Below are positions 1 to 7,582 of a DNA stretch of 43,000 nucleotides, piece by piece. Position numbers and translations under genes: made by a program. Below the pieces are notes generated by a model. It was not told where the DNA came from, searched no databases, and worked only from the letters and a program-made list of their open reading frames with translations. The stretch comes from a virus, in IMG/VR virus record IMGVR_UViG_3300037092_000102, positions 1 to 43,000 of that record, one strand, 5' to 3'. Within the stretch, counting starts at the first letter, position 1, and each line of letters begins with the position of its first letter.

Positions 1-300
1 CTGTCAGGCGCAGACCTGTCACGCGCAAACCTGTCAGACGCATACCTGTCAGGCGCAGACCTGTCAGGCGCATACCTGTCAGGCGCAGACCTGTCACGCG
101 CAAACCTGTCAGACGCATACCTGTCAGGCGCAAACCTGTCAGGCGCAGACCTGTCACGCGCAAACCTGTCAGACGCATACCTGTCAGGCGCAGACCTGTC
201 AGGCGCAGACCTGTCAGGCGCAAACCTGTCAGGCGCAAACCTGTCAGGCGCAAACCTGTCACGCGCAAACCTGTCAGGCGCAGACCTGTCAGGCGCAGAC
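1..300 (+). repeat. Tandem 15-bp coding repeats (20 units)
   Basis: Twenty contiguous copies of a 15-bp unit, CTGTCA-xGC/GAC-GCA-xAC, each encode one pentapeptide. Only the third and fifth codons vary (GGC, CGC or GAC; GAC, AAC or TAC), so DNA identity between units is far higher than protein function requires. This implies recent expansion by slippage or unequal exchange. It also makes copy number and assembly at the contig ends uncertain. Confidence 0.95.
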
Positions 301-615
301 CTGAAAAAATTGTTGAATCAAAGAACCATCCTGCCGGAAGGTGATTTAATCGGCTGGAAAAAGTTGCAAAACGGGGTGCTTTGCAAACTGCAAATCCCGG
401 CCAAAGCAAAACGTGTTGGCGGGTTAATTGGCCGCAAGTGCCGCGCTGAATTCGCCATCGTGCTTGAGGGTGAGGGAAACGGATTGCATAATGGACACAT
501 CTACAAAGTCGGCGAAACCGTCAAGCCGGACAAATACGACCCAAACCCGATGCTGGAATGCTCCAACGGCATCCACTTTTTCATCACCAAACAAGAGGCG
601 CAAGCCTACGAATGA
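1..615 (+). CDS. Pentapeptide-repeat protein, C-terminal part (partial at window start)
   Basis: The open frame runs from base 1 with no start codon in the window. It holds 20 pentapeptide units of the form L-S-x-A-[D/N/Y] (bases 1-300), then a globular C-terminal domain of about 105 residues. That domain has the pattern ILPEGDLIGWKKL, GRKCRAEFA and ECSNGIHFFI, which matches the DUF5758-type domain often found at the end of phage pentapeptide proteins. Pentapeptide repeats fold as a right-handed quadrilateral beta-helix; some relatives mimic DNA, but no target can be inferred here. The N-terminus is almost certainly the gene starting at 42481 at the other window edge, which fits a circular genome. 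The repeat family is certain; the function is unknown. Confidence 0.85.
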   Translation: MSGADLSRANLSDAYLSGADLSGAYLSGADLSRANLSDAYLSGANLSGADLSRANLSDAYLSGADLSGADLSGANLSGANLSGANLSRANLSGADLSGADLKKLLNQRTILPEGDLIGWKKLQNGVLCKLQIPAKAKRVGGLIGRKCRAEFAIVLEGEGNGLHNGHIYKVGETVKPDKYDPNPMLECSNGIHFFITKQEAQAYE

Positions 616-619
616 ATTT

Positions 620-1006
620 ATGAACGCCGAAATATTGAAACCATTCTTTGAACAGGTCTTGGCCCGCTTTAACGGGGATTATCCCGTCAAGGTTGGCATT
701 AAACTAGAACAGGAATTTTATCCCACATTGGAACCGGCCAAGCGCATTGAGGAAGTCAGATGGTCTTGTGGGGTTTGGGTGGACAACAACTGGTATCACG
801 GCGCGACCCTCGAAGAAGCCTTTGAAACCGCCAAGAAAGAATTCAAACCCAAAGACCCCGCCCGTATTGCCGCCGCAGCAGCGTTGCGAAAACAGGCCGA
901 AGCAATCGAAAACGGCGAGTCCGAAATATCTTCCGCGCCGGAGCGCAAATTGCATGCTCCCACCGAAATCGGTTTGTCGGAATGCAGCGATACGGCGCGG
1001 GATTGA
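620..1006 (+). CDS. Hypothetical protein, 128 aa
   Basis: Starts at the ATG in the context GAATTTATGAA, 4 bases after the pentapeptide gene, with no Shine-Dalgarno site. The N-terminal half has a basic and aromatic-rich segment (residues about 35-70, including VRWSCGVWVDNNWYHGATLEEA) resembling small phage domains with alternating strands and helices. The C-terminal half is helical and charged (DPARIAAAAALRKQAEAIENGE). I do not recognise the family. Its place just upstream of the SSB-like gene suggests an early accessory role. A 9-codon frame follows at 1011-1040 with the same start context and could be a leader or noise. Confidence 0.65.
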   Translation: MNAEILKPFFEQVLARFNGDYPVKVGIKLEQEFYPTLEPAKRIEEVRWSCGVWVDNNWYHGATLEEAFETAKKEFKPKDPARIAAAAALRKQAEAIENGESEISSAPERKLHAPTEIGLSECSDTARD

Positions 1007-1053
1007 ATTTATGAAAAACAACACGCAGGAACAAAACTAACCAAACACAAACC

Positions 1054-1497
1054 ATGAACATAAACGAAGCATTCCCAAGTGATTACCTCAAGGCATCTGA
1101 CCTTGGTAACAAACTAGTGACAGTCGAAATCGAAACGGTTGAGCTTGTTGATGTCGGCCAGGGCCGCGACAAGGAGCAAAAAATCCTGATTCGGTTTACC
1201 GGAAAGCAGAAGGGTCTAATCTGCAACAAAACCAACGCCGGAACAATCACCAAACTGTACGGCCCCGAAACAGATGGCTGGATTGGCCAGAAAGTCACGC
1301 TGCAAGCCCGCGAGGTTGAGTTTGCCGGCGAGATGGTCTGGGCCATCCGGGTCAGTCTGCAAAAGCCCGCTGCGGCAGCACCAGCCCCGGCCCCGGCGCA
1401 TGGGATTATGGGCAAGCCCGCAACCAAACCGGCGCCAGAGCCGGTCGTCGAAGCGGGAGGCGACGATCAGTTCCCTTTTGACGTTCCAATCCCATGA
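1054..1497 (+). CDS. Putative phage single-stranded DNA-binding-like protein
   Basis: A 147-residue protein. Residues 1-105 look like the small phage OB-type family with the pattern YLKASDLG, VEIETVEL, FTGKQKGLICNKTNAGTI and WIGQKVTLQAREV. A Pro/Ala-rich linker (about 107-130) leads to an acidic tail, DDQFPFDVPIP. A flexible linker with a terminal acidic/Phe-Pro tail is the hallmark of SSB proteins, which use it to recruit replication partners. It lies directly upstream of a 3'-5' exonuclease gene, which fits a replication or recombination module. The family match and tail are visible; DNA binding is inferred and not shown by a catalytic motif. Confidence 0.6.
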   Translation: MNINEAFPSDYLKASDLGNKLVTVEIETVELVDVGQGRDKEQKILIRFTGKQKGLICNKTNAGTITKLYGPETDGWIGQKVTLQAREVEFAGEMVWAIRVSLQKPAAAAPAPAPAHGIMGKPATKPAPEPVVEAGGDDQFPFDVPIP

Positions 1498-1507
1498 TGG
1501 AAGATTT

Positions 1508-1633
1508 TTGAAACGCGGTGAAATAGTTCACCACAAAGACGGAAATTGCAGCAACGACAACATTGAAAACCTAGAAATTATGACACAATCAAAACACGCA
1601 AAAATTCACAATAAAACAGGGAGGTTCGCATGA
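1508..1633 (+). pseudogene. HNH homing-endonuclease C-terminal remnant
   Basis: This 41-codon frame, with TTG as the first possible start, reads RGEIVHHKDGNCSNDNIENL and then an EIMTQSKHAKIH segment. That is the core of a phage HNH endonuclease (HHKDGN...N...NLE) without its N-terminal zinc or DNA-binding part. No ATG is available, because the frame upstream runs out of phase through the SSB-like gene. The stop overlaps the ATG of the exonuclease gene (ATGA). It is best read as a truncated homing endonuclease. A short functional HNH peptide is possible but less likely. Confidence 0.55.
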
Positions 1634-2286
1634 AGCGTCTTTTCTGGGATGTTGAGACAGAAGCCCTGCCCGAAGCCGACCTTGCCAAGCTCATGCCGGA
1701 ATTTACGGCAGGCGCAAACCTGAAAGACCCGGCCAAGATTGCAGCCGCCATTGCTGACAAGAAACAGGACTGGCTGGACGGCGCGGCATTGAAGGCCATA
1801 ACTGGCAAGATTGTCGCCGTGACCGCAGCCGCCGATGACAATGAGCCGTTAATGCGCACCATTGGCGACCATCCGATTGTGGACGAAAAGGAACTGATTA
1901 TCCAAACAGTGAACACATTGTTGAATACCGTTGGCGAAGGCGGTAACGCCTACGCTTGGAACGGCCACGGATTTGACCTGCCGTTTCTATGCCAGCGCGC
2001 GGCGGTTCACAACATCCCGGCCTTTAGCCAACTCACGGTCAATGTCCGGGGACGGTTTTACTGGAACGAAGCCTTCATTGACCCTAAACTGGTTTGGTCA
2101 AATTATTCACCCGACCATACCGGGACTAGCCTTAAATCGGTTGCGCTCGCGCTTGGTGTTGGCGAGAAGATTGGCAGCGGAAAGGACTTTGCCGCGCTGC
2201 TCAAAACCAATCCTGACGAAGCCAAGAGATATGCACTGGCCGATATTACGCTCATGCGTGACATTGTGAACAGGATGGGAATATGA
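1630..2286 (+). CDS. DnaQ-like 3'-5' exonuclease (DEDDy superfamily)
   Basis: A 218-residue RNase H-fold exonuclease. The first acidic motif is at the N-terminus (FWDVETE, D7 and E9), the second is NGHGFDLPFL with D116, and the third is YALAD with Y201 and D205, which makes it the DEDDy type. These residues bind the two metal ions that cleave 3'-terminal nucleotides. It resembles the stand-alone PolB-like proofreading exonucleases found in phages that lack their own polymerase. No polymerase gene is present in the window, so it may proofread for the host polymerase or process recombination ends. The start overlaps the HNH remnant by four bases, indicating translational coupling. Confidence 0.85.
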   Translation: MKRLFWDVETEALPEADLAKLMPEFTAGANLKDPAKIAAAIADKKQDWLDGAALKAITGKIVAVTAAADDNEPLMRTIGDHPIVDEKELIIQTVNTLLNTVGEGGNAYAWNGHGFDLPFLCQRAAVHNIPAFSQLTVNVRGRFYWNEAFIDPKLVWSNYSPDHTGTSLKSVALALGVGEKIGSGKDFAALLKTNPDEAKRYALADITLMRDIVNRMGI

Positions 2287-2332
2287 ACCACCCCGCCCCG
2301 ACGCCAGCCGATGAAAATGAAGGAATTACACC

Positions 2333-2554
2333 GTGACCAACAAAAATGAATCCAAAACGATTGAACGTGCTGGGACGCCGGCTGTTGCGGTGCAGCGCGG
2401 TGTTAGATGGCTGGCCGCACTCGTGGACAGCCAACCTGACTGGCTAAAGGCCGCTCTGTTAATAGTGATAATGATACGCGGTGCGTTTCTAATGGTGGAA
2501 ATGTTCATCGGCCTCATGTGGCTCATCGTCTATCTCGCCGTGAAAGCCATCTAA
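2333..2554 (+). CDS. Small membrane protein, 73 aa
   Basis: The GTG start at 2333 has an AAGGAA site about 8 bases upstream and overlaps the stop of a 17-codon frame (2283-2336). The N-terminal half is soluble and contains the segment AGTPAVAVQRGVRWL. Residues about 38-72 form one long or two short membrane segments (LLIVIMIRGAFLMVEMFIGL and onward). The GTPAVAV element recurs in the next gene, and related DNA lies in the gene at 34755-35084, so this stretch looks like an inserted repeat rather than a conserved domain. Function unknown; the membrane location is well supported. Confidence 0.55.
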   Translation: MTNKNESKTIERAGTPAVAVQRGVRWLAALVDSQPDWLKAALLIVIMIRGAFLMVEMFIGLMWLIVYLAVKAI

Positions 2555-2595
2555 CGCGGAGCTATCCCGCGCCGGCGCAAATCCCAAAACGTAAT

Positions 2596-2913
2596 ATGCG
2601 GAAAAAATCGAACCAATCTGAAGGAACTCCCGCCGTCGCGGTGCCGATGGGGCTACTCGCTATCGCCTGCATCGGCTTGTTCAGCGGCTGCGACCAACCG
2701 CAAAAGCCAAAAGACTCCATATCAAATACTGGCCGATTCGGGTCAGAACCAGCTACATCGTGGGATGGTAACATCTGGTGCAACCGGGACGGTCACGAAG
2801 ATTTCTACGCGCAAGATAAATCCGGCCAAGTGTTTGAACTGGTCCAGTGCCGGACAAACAGCAATCTCTATGTAGTGTGGAGGGCAATGGGTGAAACAAA
2901 CGGAATCCGCTGA
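2596..2913 (+). CDS. Predicted lipoprotein, 105 aa
   Basis: The N-terminus is positively charged (MRKKSNQSE), followed by a hydrophobic stretch ending in the lipobox LFSGC, so the mature protein should start at a lipidated Cys near residue 32. The n-region is long because it contains the GTPAVAV segment shared with the preceding gene. The mature part of about 74 residues has aromatic and acidic clusters and two further cysteines (WCNRDG, VQCRTN). No family is recognised. A lipoprotein in the early arm of a phage suggests superinfection exclusion or envelope modification, but this is inference. Confidence 0.6.
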   Translation: MRKKSNQSEGTPAVAVPMGLLAIACIGLFSGCDQPQKPKDSISNTGRFGSEPATSWDGNIWCNRDGHEDFYAQDKSGQVFELVQCRTNSNLYVVWRAMGETNGIR

Positions 2914-2928
2914 ACACCAAGCTGAACC

Positions 2929-3240
2929 ATGACGGATAAACCACCATTCGATTTCAAACTGGACGCCGAACCGTCATTGGCTCCGGCGACCGGTTCGGCA
3001 TACCGGCCACTGGCGCACAAGGACGGAATAAACCTCGTCTTCGGGCTGCTAATGGCAAGTGGCGCGATGTGCCCGAAGTGTGACTACGGAACGCGGGTAA
3101 CGAGCAAGAAGTGGGCACGATGCAAGAAATGCGGTGAACGAGTCGAGCGCGTGAAAATGTCCGACATAAAAGTGGTAGAAGGCCGTCCGCCCGGTATGCC
3201 GAACGACGCGGCTCTACGACAGCCGACCAGCGACGTATGA
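2929..3240 (+). CDS. Small zinc-ribbon protein, 103 aa
   Basis: Residues about 48-70 carry two CxxC knuckles (CPKCDYGTRV...CKKCGERVE), a treble-clef or zinc-ribbon that should bind one zinc ion. The N-terminal half (FDFKLDAEPSLAPATGSAYR) is probably disordered. The stop overlaps the next ATG (ATGA at 3237). Single zinc ribbons of this size in phage early regions often bind nucleic acid or host enzymes, but no specific partner is visible. Confidence 0.6.
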   Translation: MTDKPPFDFKLDAEPSLAPATGSAYRPLAHKDGINLVFGLLMASGAMCPKCDYGTRVTSKKWARCKKCGERVERVKMSDIKVVEGRPPGMPNDAALRQPTSDV

Positions 3241-4007
3241 ATGACCTGAATCCGAAGCGAAAAACTAAGACGCCCAACGGCTGTTCGCAGCAGCCGCTTG
3301 TTCGGCGAATCCTCACGACCGGAAATGACGGACAAGCCACACACCGCGCCGACTTCAAACACTGCCCGCACTGCGACCACCCAATGGAGAATGAAGCGTG
3401 GGACAAGGCGGCGACCACACTAATACTGGAACCGATGTGCTACAAAGCTGGGTGTGTCTCGGTCTCGGCTGAATGTCCCAAATGTTTCAAATCGTCTTGG
3501 AGACATGAAGGGATGGATTCCTTTCAATGGAACGATGCGTGGCCCGCTGACTGGAAAGCCGCCGTCAAAAAACGTGAAGCTGCCGTCAAACTTGCCGCCT
3601 TGCGCGAATGGGGAAAAGGACTTTGCCACAACTGCAAGCATCTCGAAAGTGGTGAAATCAAATACCACGCTTGGCGGCATTGTATTCGCGGCTGCGGTGG
3701 CGAGGAAACCGAATGCCCTAAGTACGAAGCGTTAAATTCGCCAACGCCGCGTGATGAGCCACGCGCAAATTTTATGAAACCAACCAAATCGAAAAAAACC
3801 AAACGAAAACCCGTAACCCGCGTTGGCTCCGGCACGCTTGTTAGCCTGCGGCGGTGGTGGAAGAAGCGAATCGAAGACCTCAACAACGGCAAGAACTGGG
3901 CCATAAATGACCGAGTGTGCAAGGAAGCCAGAGCCAACAAAGCCGAAGGAGTTCAAGAGTGTATGATTGACCTGAACTATCTCATAAAACATGGGCGAGC
4001 AGACTAA
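3237..4007 (+). CDS. Cysteine-rich multi-zinc-finger protein, 256 aa
   Basis: Coupled to the previous gene by an ATGA overlap. Three zinc clusters are visible: FKHCPHCDHPM with CYKAGC...CPKC (residues about 40-85), then CHNCKHL with CIRGCGGEETECPKY (about 132-165). A basic tail follows (KPTKSKKTKRKP then RRWWKKR). The first 30 residues are encoded over an attC-like palindrome at 3271-3307, so the natural start may once have been downstream. An alternative ATG at 3325 is out of frame. The zinc clusters are seen; nucleic-acid binding is inferred. Confidence 0.6.
   Translation: MNDLNPKRKTKTPNGCSQQPLVRRILTTGNDGQATHRADFKHCPHCDHPMENEAWDKAATTLILEPMCYKAGCVSVSAECPKCFKSSWRHEGMDSFQWNDAWPADWKAAVKKREAAVKLAALREWGKGLCHNCKHLESGEIKYHAWRHCIRGCGGEETECPKYEALNSPTPRDEPRANFMKPTKSKKTKRKPVTRVGSGTLVSLRRWWKKRIEDLNNGKNWAINDRVCKEARANKAEGVQECMIDLNYLIKHGRAD
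3271..3307. repeat. attC-like imperfect palindrome inside coding DNA
   Basis: GCCCAAC (3272-3278, fits RYYYAAC) and GTTCGGC (3300-3306, one mismatch to GTTRRRY) form outer arms. An inner perfect CGGCTG/CAGCCG stem (3278-3283 and 3291-3296) makes a hairpin. Arm order and size resemble a short integron attC site. No integron integrase is present. Confidence 0.4.
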
Positions 4008-4065
4008 CAGAGAAACAACCTTATCTTGTAAGTGATTGGTTATCAGCTAAATCCCTAAGCAAATT

Positions 4066-4224
4066 GTGGAGCGGAAACCGTTCGTGCCGTCATGCCGCGA
4101 CGATCTCGACTCAAAAGAACGCGGCTACTACGACGTGGCCGTCCATGAAGCATATCGGGACTTTGAGGGCAGCGACCTCGACGCCGAACTCGAAAACATA
4201 AACCGCGACTTCTTCGGAAAATGA
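4066..4224 (+). CDS. Small acidic protein, 52 aa, GTG start
   Basis: The frame is open from 4051 (a stop lies at 4048-4050), and the only near-cognate start is GTG at 4066. It reads ERKPFVPSCRDDLDSKERGY and then a strongly acidic, aromatic-rich helix ending INRDFFGK. Its stop overlaps the ATG of the next gene (ATGA at 4221), the coupling style used across this genome, which is the best evidence that it is real. No family recognised. Confidence 0.5.
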   Translation: MERKPFVPSCRDDLDSKERGYYDVAVHEAYRDFEGSDLDAELENINRDFFGK

Positions 4225-4514
4225 ACCCCGCCGCACAACAACTCGGACGCCCGCTGACCGACTCAACACCGGCCACTGGCCACATTCATTTGCGCGTGAC
4301 GCTTGCCCGCAAGGGCTGGTATGTCCGCATGGCTCGACTGCACAATCTGACTTTGGCGGAATGGATGCAGCGCGTGTGCGACGAGGGATCAGGCTACCCG
4401 CCAAAGAGCCAACTAGTGACGGCTAACAAAACAACTGACATGAAACCTGCTGAGTCAATCCCGCTCTGCAAAAAATGCAAAACACCGATGTCGCCATCCG
4501 GTGTGCGTTGTTAG
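4221..4514 (+). CDS. Hypothetical protein with CxxC half-site, 97 aa
   Basis: The N-terminal half contains IHLRVTLARKGWYVRMARLH and TLAEWMQRVCDEG, resembling a short ribbon-helix-helix-like segment. The C-terminus (from residue 74) starts a zinc ribbon, CKKCKTPMSPSGVRC, and then stops at TAG (4512-4514), followed at once by an in-frame TGA. The remaining zinc ligands seem to lie in frame downstream (4518-4640). It may be a fusion of two small genes, or a gene cut by nonsense mutation. Confidence 0.5.
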   Translation: MNPAAQQLGRPLTDSTPATGHIHLRVTLARKGWYVRMARLHNLTLAEWMQRVCDEGSGYPPKSQLVTANKTTDMKPAESIPLCKKCKTPMSPSGVRC

Positions 4515-4517
4515 TGA

Positions 4518-4640
4518 AAGAGAATAGAGACAAGGGGGACACGTGGCAGCAAGAGTCCAAAGGTTCTTCCGGCTTCCAAATCTAAGGCAGGTGACCGTGG
4601 TCGCTTTTTCTGCCCGCACACAGAAATTTTTTACAATTAG
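4518..4640 (+). pseudogene. In-frame continuation of the upstream zinc ribbon after two stops
   Basis: Directly after TAG TGA, the same frame stays open for 40 codons and encodes a basic stretch ending KAGDRGRFFCPHTEIFYN. The RFFCPH segment looks like the second knuckle missing from the CxxC half-site upstream. No good start codon is present. It could be a degenerate 3' end or simple readthrough noise. Confidence 0.3.
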
Positions 4641-4645
4641 GAAAA

Positions 4646-4680
4646 TTGACAAACCGAACAAAAAGCATTATTTCTCAAAG
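4646..4680 (+). promoter_or_regulatory. Candidate sigma-70-like promoter for the packaging operon
   Basis: TTGACA at 4646-4651 is a perfect -35 box. A 17-bp spacer is followed by TATTTC at 4669-4674 (3 of 6 matches to TATAAT) in an AT-rich stretch. It lies just before the HTH/terminase operon, at the change from mixed early genes to late genes. The host's sigma preference is unknown. Confidence 0.35.
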
Positions 4681-4687
4681 AAACCAA

Positions 4688-5119
4688 ATGTTAACCTACG
4701 ATTCAACGAACACTTGGGCGGATGGGCAGTTGGTGGAACGGGAGTCGCATTCGCAAAGCTCAAATGAACAACTTACCGAGCGGGACGAGAAATTTCTTAC
4801 ACTGGCCGAGGGATTGAGCCGGATCCTGGACTGGTGTTTTTACGGGAATGAAAAAGATCGTACCAGGGGGCCGCGCGCGCAGACGGCGATGCTTCGGTTT
4901 GTGGCGATGGCGGCGGTGCTGAGGCCGGAACTTCTTGGGAACATGAGTTACGCGCAGATTGGGCAAAAGCTTAACAGGAACAATCGGACAATTAGCCAGT
5001 ACGCGATTGAGTTTCAAAGCCGATTCAAAATTCATTCGCGACGGAACCGGACGAAGGCGGCGCGCAAACAATTCTTGGACAGGCATTATGAAAAATTCCA
5101 CGAACCAGACGGGATTTGA
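4688..5119 (+). CDS. Helix-turn-helix protein upstream of the terminase, 143 aa
   Basis: I chose the ATG at 4688 (MLTYDSTNTW) over an upstream TTG. Residues about 40-80 are helical (LTLAEGLSRILDWCFYG). Residues about 90-120 (MSYAQIGQKLNRNNRTISQY) have the layout of a HTH that reads DNA, followed by a basic tail (RRNRTKAARKQ). It overlaps the small terminase start by 32 bases. Likely roles are late-gene regulation or site recognition for packaging; sequence alone cannot separate them. Confidence 0.6.
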   Translation: MLTYDSTNTWADGQLVERESHSQSSNEQLTERDEKFLTLAEGLSRILDWCFYGNEKDRTRGPRAQTAMLRFVAMAAVLRPELLGNMSYAQIGQKLNRNNRTISQYAIEFQSRFKIHSRRNRTKAARKQFLDRHYEKFHEPDGI

Positions 5120-5645
5120 CCGGCTTGAAAAGGCCGTGCGTGCGGCGGGCGGGAAACAGCAGGCGCAACTGGAATGGACCAAGGGCCAGATGCAGCGAGT
5201 GACGGGTATTGCTTATGAAACGATAAACAGCCGGCTGGCGAATTTGCTGCCAATACGCAAAGAGGGGTCGGCGGCGATTTATCTGGCGCCGGCCTGCTTC
5301 CGGGCGGCGATGAAGCTGGCGCGGCCCGCTGGAAACAATGCAGAGCGGCTGGCAACGGCGCAGGCCAATCGCGCGGAGCGCAAAGACCATATCGAATCCG
5401 GAGAAGTGATTCCGACCAATCGCGTGATTCAGGCATGGGAAGATTTGGTTTTGCTGTTTCGTCAACGGCTGGTCAACGCCGGGAACAATTTAGAGTCGCA
5501 AGGAAAGCTCGACCATGAGCAGCGCGTGGCGTTAGACAGCGAAATCAACGCCGCGCTGGCGGAACTGGCAAAAAAAATCTCTTACAAGGCTGACGAGGAA
5601 GAAAGAAATGACCGGACTCCCCAAAGCACTTCGTCGGATAGCTGA
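5088..5645 (+). CDS. Putative terminase small subunit (Nu1-like)
   Basis: A 185-residue protein that starts inside the previous gene and overlaps the large terminase by 38 bases. The N-terminal third (LEWTKGQMQRVTGIAYETIN) is a winged-helix-like DNA-binding segment that would read the packaging site. The pattern GEVIPTNRVIQAWEDLVLLF with RQRLVNAG and a trailing helical region matches the middle and C-terminal part of Nu1/terminase small subunits. The C-terminus is acidic and polar and would dock the large subunit. Position and pattern agree; no single residue is diagnostic. Confidence 0.7.
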   Translation: MKNSTNQTGFDRLEKAVRAAGGKQQAQLEWTKGQMQRVTGIAYETINSRLANLLPIRKEGSAAIYLAPACFRAAMKLARPAGNNAERLATAQANRAERKDHIESGEVIPTNRVIQAWEDLVLLFRQRLVNAGNNLESQGKLDHEQRVALDSEINAALAELAKKISYKADEEERNDRTPQSTSSDS

Positions 5646-7578
5646 AATTCTCCCAACGCCGCCACCGCTGACAATCTCGGCATGGTCGGAAAAGGAAATT
5701 TATCTGCCCCGCGAAGGGAATGCAGAAGCAGGGAAATACAAATTATCCCGGATGCCCTACCAAGCGGCCATGTTGAACGACCCGCTCGACCCAGAGGCAG
5801 TTGAAACCTTTTGGGAAATCGGATCACAGCTTGGAAAAACGCTCTGCCTGATTCTTATTAACGGATATTTCGCCCACCATGCGCCGACATCGGTCTTGAA
5901 TGTGCGCCCGACGCTGGATTCGGCAATGTCGTGGATGCGCGAGAAGCTGCTTCCCCTGTTCCGAGCCTGCCCATCGCTGAAAAACCTTTTGCGCGAGCCG
6001 CGCGAGCGGGACAGCGAAAGCACATCGCTCAACCGGAAATTCCCCGGGGGGCATTTATCGGCGGTTGGGGCAAACTCCGTTGCCACACTGCGCCAGCGTT
6101 CAATCAAAATCATCATCCAAGACGAAATAGACGCTTTCGAGATGACGAGTGAGGGCGACCCGCTGGCGCTGGCCGACCGCGCCGCAATGACATTCTTTGA
6201 CGCGGTGAAGCTGAAATCTTCGACCCCGACGCATATCAGCACTTCCCGAATCCATTCCGGGTTTGAGGTGAGCGACAAGCAATTTTATTTTGTTCCCTGT
6301 TGCAATTGTGGGGCGTTGCAGCATTTGAAGTGGGGACAATTTAAGTTTTCTTTCGCGCAACCGGACGGAAAAGAAAGGCGCGATACGGAACGCGCGGTTT
6401 ACGAATGCGAAGCGTGTCACAAGTCTTGGTCAGACGCGCAGCGCATTGCGGCGATCAATTCAGGACACCCGGACAATCCGGCGATAACTGTCAACGGGGT
6501 TGAATATCGGGCAAAGTGGATTGCGACCGCTCCGTTCAAAGGAATCCGGGGCCGACACCTCAACGGGCTATATCGCACCATCGGTCTGAAGCGCGCCTTC
6601 AAAAACTACCATCACGAATTCGCTGAGGATTTTTTGAAGGCGAAGAAAAACGGGACAGAATCACTCCGCGTCTGGACGAACATTTTTCTTGCGGAACCGT
6701 GGAAAGAAAAGGCGCAGCAGCTTGAGTGGGGCTTTTTATTAAACCGAGTTGAAAAATACGAACACGAAATACCCGAAGAAGTTGTTTTGCTCACGGCGGC
6801 GATGGACATCCAAGACGACCGCGCCGAAATCGAAGTCCAGGGCATCGGCGACGAAGAAGAAGTCTGGTCAATCGAAAAGTTTGTTGTGTGGGGCGACTTC
6901 GACAAAAACGAAACCCAAGAACAGTGTGACGATTTTCTTTCCAAGAAATTCAAACATGCCAGCGGGAATGATATGGGAATCACCTGCGTTGCGGTGGACT
7001 CCGGCCACAAAACAAAAGCGGTATATCGCTTTACCAAGGCGCGCCAACATCGGCGCTTTTATGCGGTCAAGGGCAGCGCCACGCCTCACGCGCCGCTGGT
7101 GACGCCGCACAAAAACAAGCACTACGGGATTTATCTTTTCAGCGTCGGAACGGACACCGCAAAGGAATCTTTGGCGTCGCGTCTGACAATGGACGAGCCG
7201 GGGCCGCGTTACATCCATTTCCCGGTCGGGCGCGGTTACACGGAGCTTTATTTCAAACAGCTTTGCTCCGAGCGGTTGGTGACGACCATCGAGCGCGGAG
7301 TTGTGCGGCAGAAATGGGAAAAGAAATATGAGCGCAACGAGGCGCTGGACTTGAAAGTCTATAACATGGCCGCGCTGGACATTTTGCGCCCGAACATTGC
7401 CCGACTGCGGAAAAATATCTTCCCGGTAAAAACCGAGGCGCAGGAAAAGACGGATTACGAAATCAAACCGTTTGAAAAACCCAATCCCGACCCAACGCTG
7501 GTCGAGCCTCCGAAGATTCAGCCGCGCAAACGGCTTTCGATGCAGGTCGGCGGGGTGGGCAGGTTTGGAGGATTATGA
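5608..7578 (+). CDS. Phage terminase large subunit, GpA family
   Basis: At 656 residues it matches the usual length of lambda gpA-type terminases. The N-terminal ATPase has the line ISAWSEKEIYLPREGNAEAG, a Walker A-like GSQLGKT (residues 72-78) and a Walker B IIIQDEID (168-175). Cysteine-rich insertions (CCNCGAL near 231, YECEACH) form the zinc-like cluster typical of the family. The C-terminal nuclease begins with AAMDIQDDR (D400), a metal-binding acidic residue. It cuts concatemers and pumps DNA into the prohead. GpA enzymes usually make cohesive ends, so a cos site may exist near the small-terminase gene; I could not locate one. Confidence 0.95.
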   Translation: MTGLPKALRRIAEILPTPPPLTISAWSEKEIYLPREGNAEAGKYKLSRMPYQAAMLNDPLDPEAVETFWEIGSQLGKTLCLILINGYFAHHAPTSVLNVRPTLDSAMSWMREKLLPLFRACPSLKNLLREPRERDSESTSLNRKFPGGHLSAVGANSVATLRQRSIKIIIQDEIDAFEMTSEGDPLALADRAAMTFFDAVKLKSSTPTHISTSRIHSGFEVSDKQFYFVPCCNCGALQHLKWGQFKFSFAQPDGKERRDTERAVYECEACHKSWSDAQRIAAINSGHPDNPAITVNGVEYRAKWIATAPFKGIRGRHLNGLYRTIGLKRAFKNYHHEFAEDFLKAKKNGTESLRVWTNIFLAEPWKEKAQQLEWGFLLNRVEKYEHEIPEEVVLLTAAMDIQDDRAEIEVQGIGDEEEVWSIEKFVVWGDFDKNETQEQCDDFLSKKFKHASGNDMGITCVAVDSGHKTKAVYRFTKARQHRRFYAVKGSATPHAPLVTPHKNKHYGIYLFSVGTDTAKESLASRLTMDEPGPRYIHFPVGRGYTELYFKQLCSERLVTTIERGVVRQKWEKKYERNEALDLKVYNMAALDILRPNIARLRKNIFPVKTEAQEKTDYEIKPFEKPNPDPTLVEPPKIQPRKRLSMQVGGVGRFGGL

Positions 7579-7582
7579 ATTT

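Noticed and set aside
1-300. CRISPR-like array
   Set aside because: Units are contiguous 15-mers with no spacers and translate in frame as pentapeptide repeats.
2954-3418. Minus-strand frames over the zinc-protein genes
   Set aside because: They run over the attC-like palindrome and antisense zinc clusters; no coupling or start signals.
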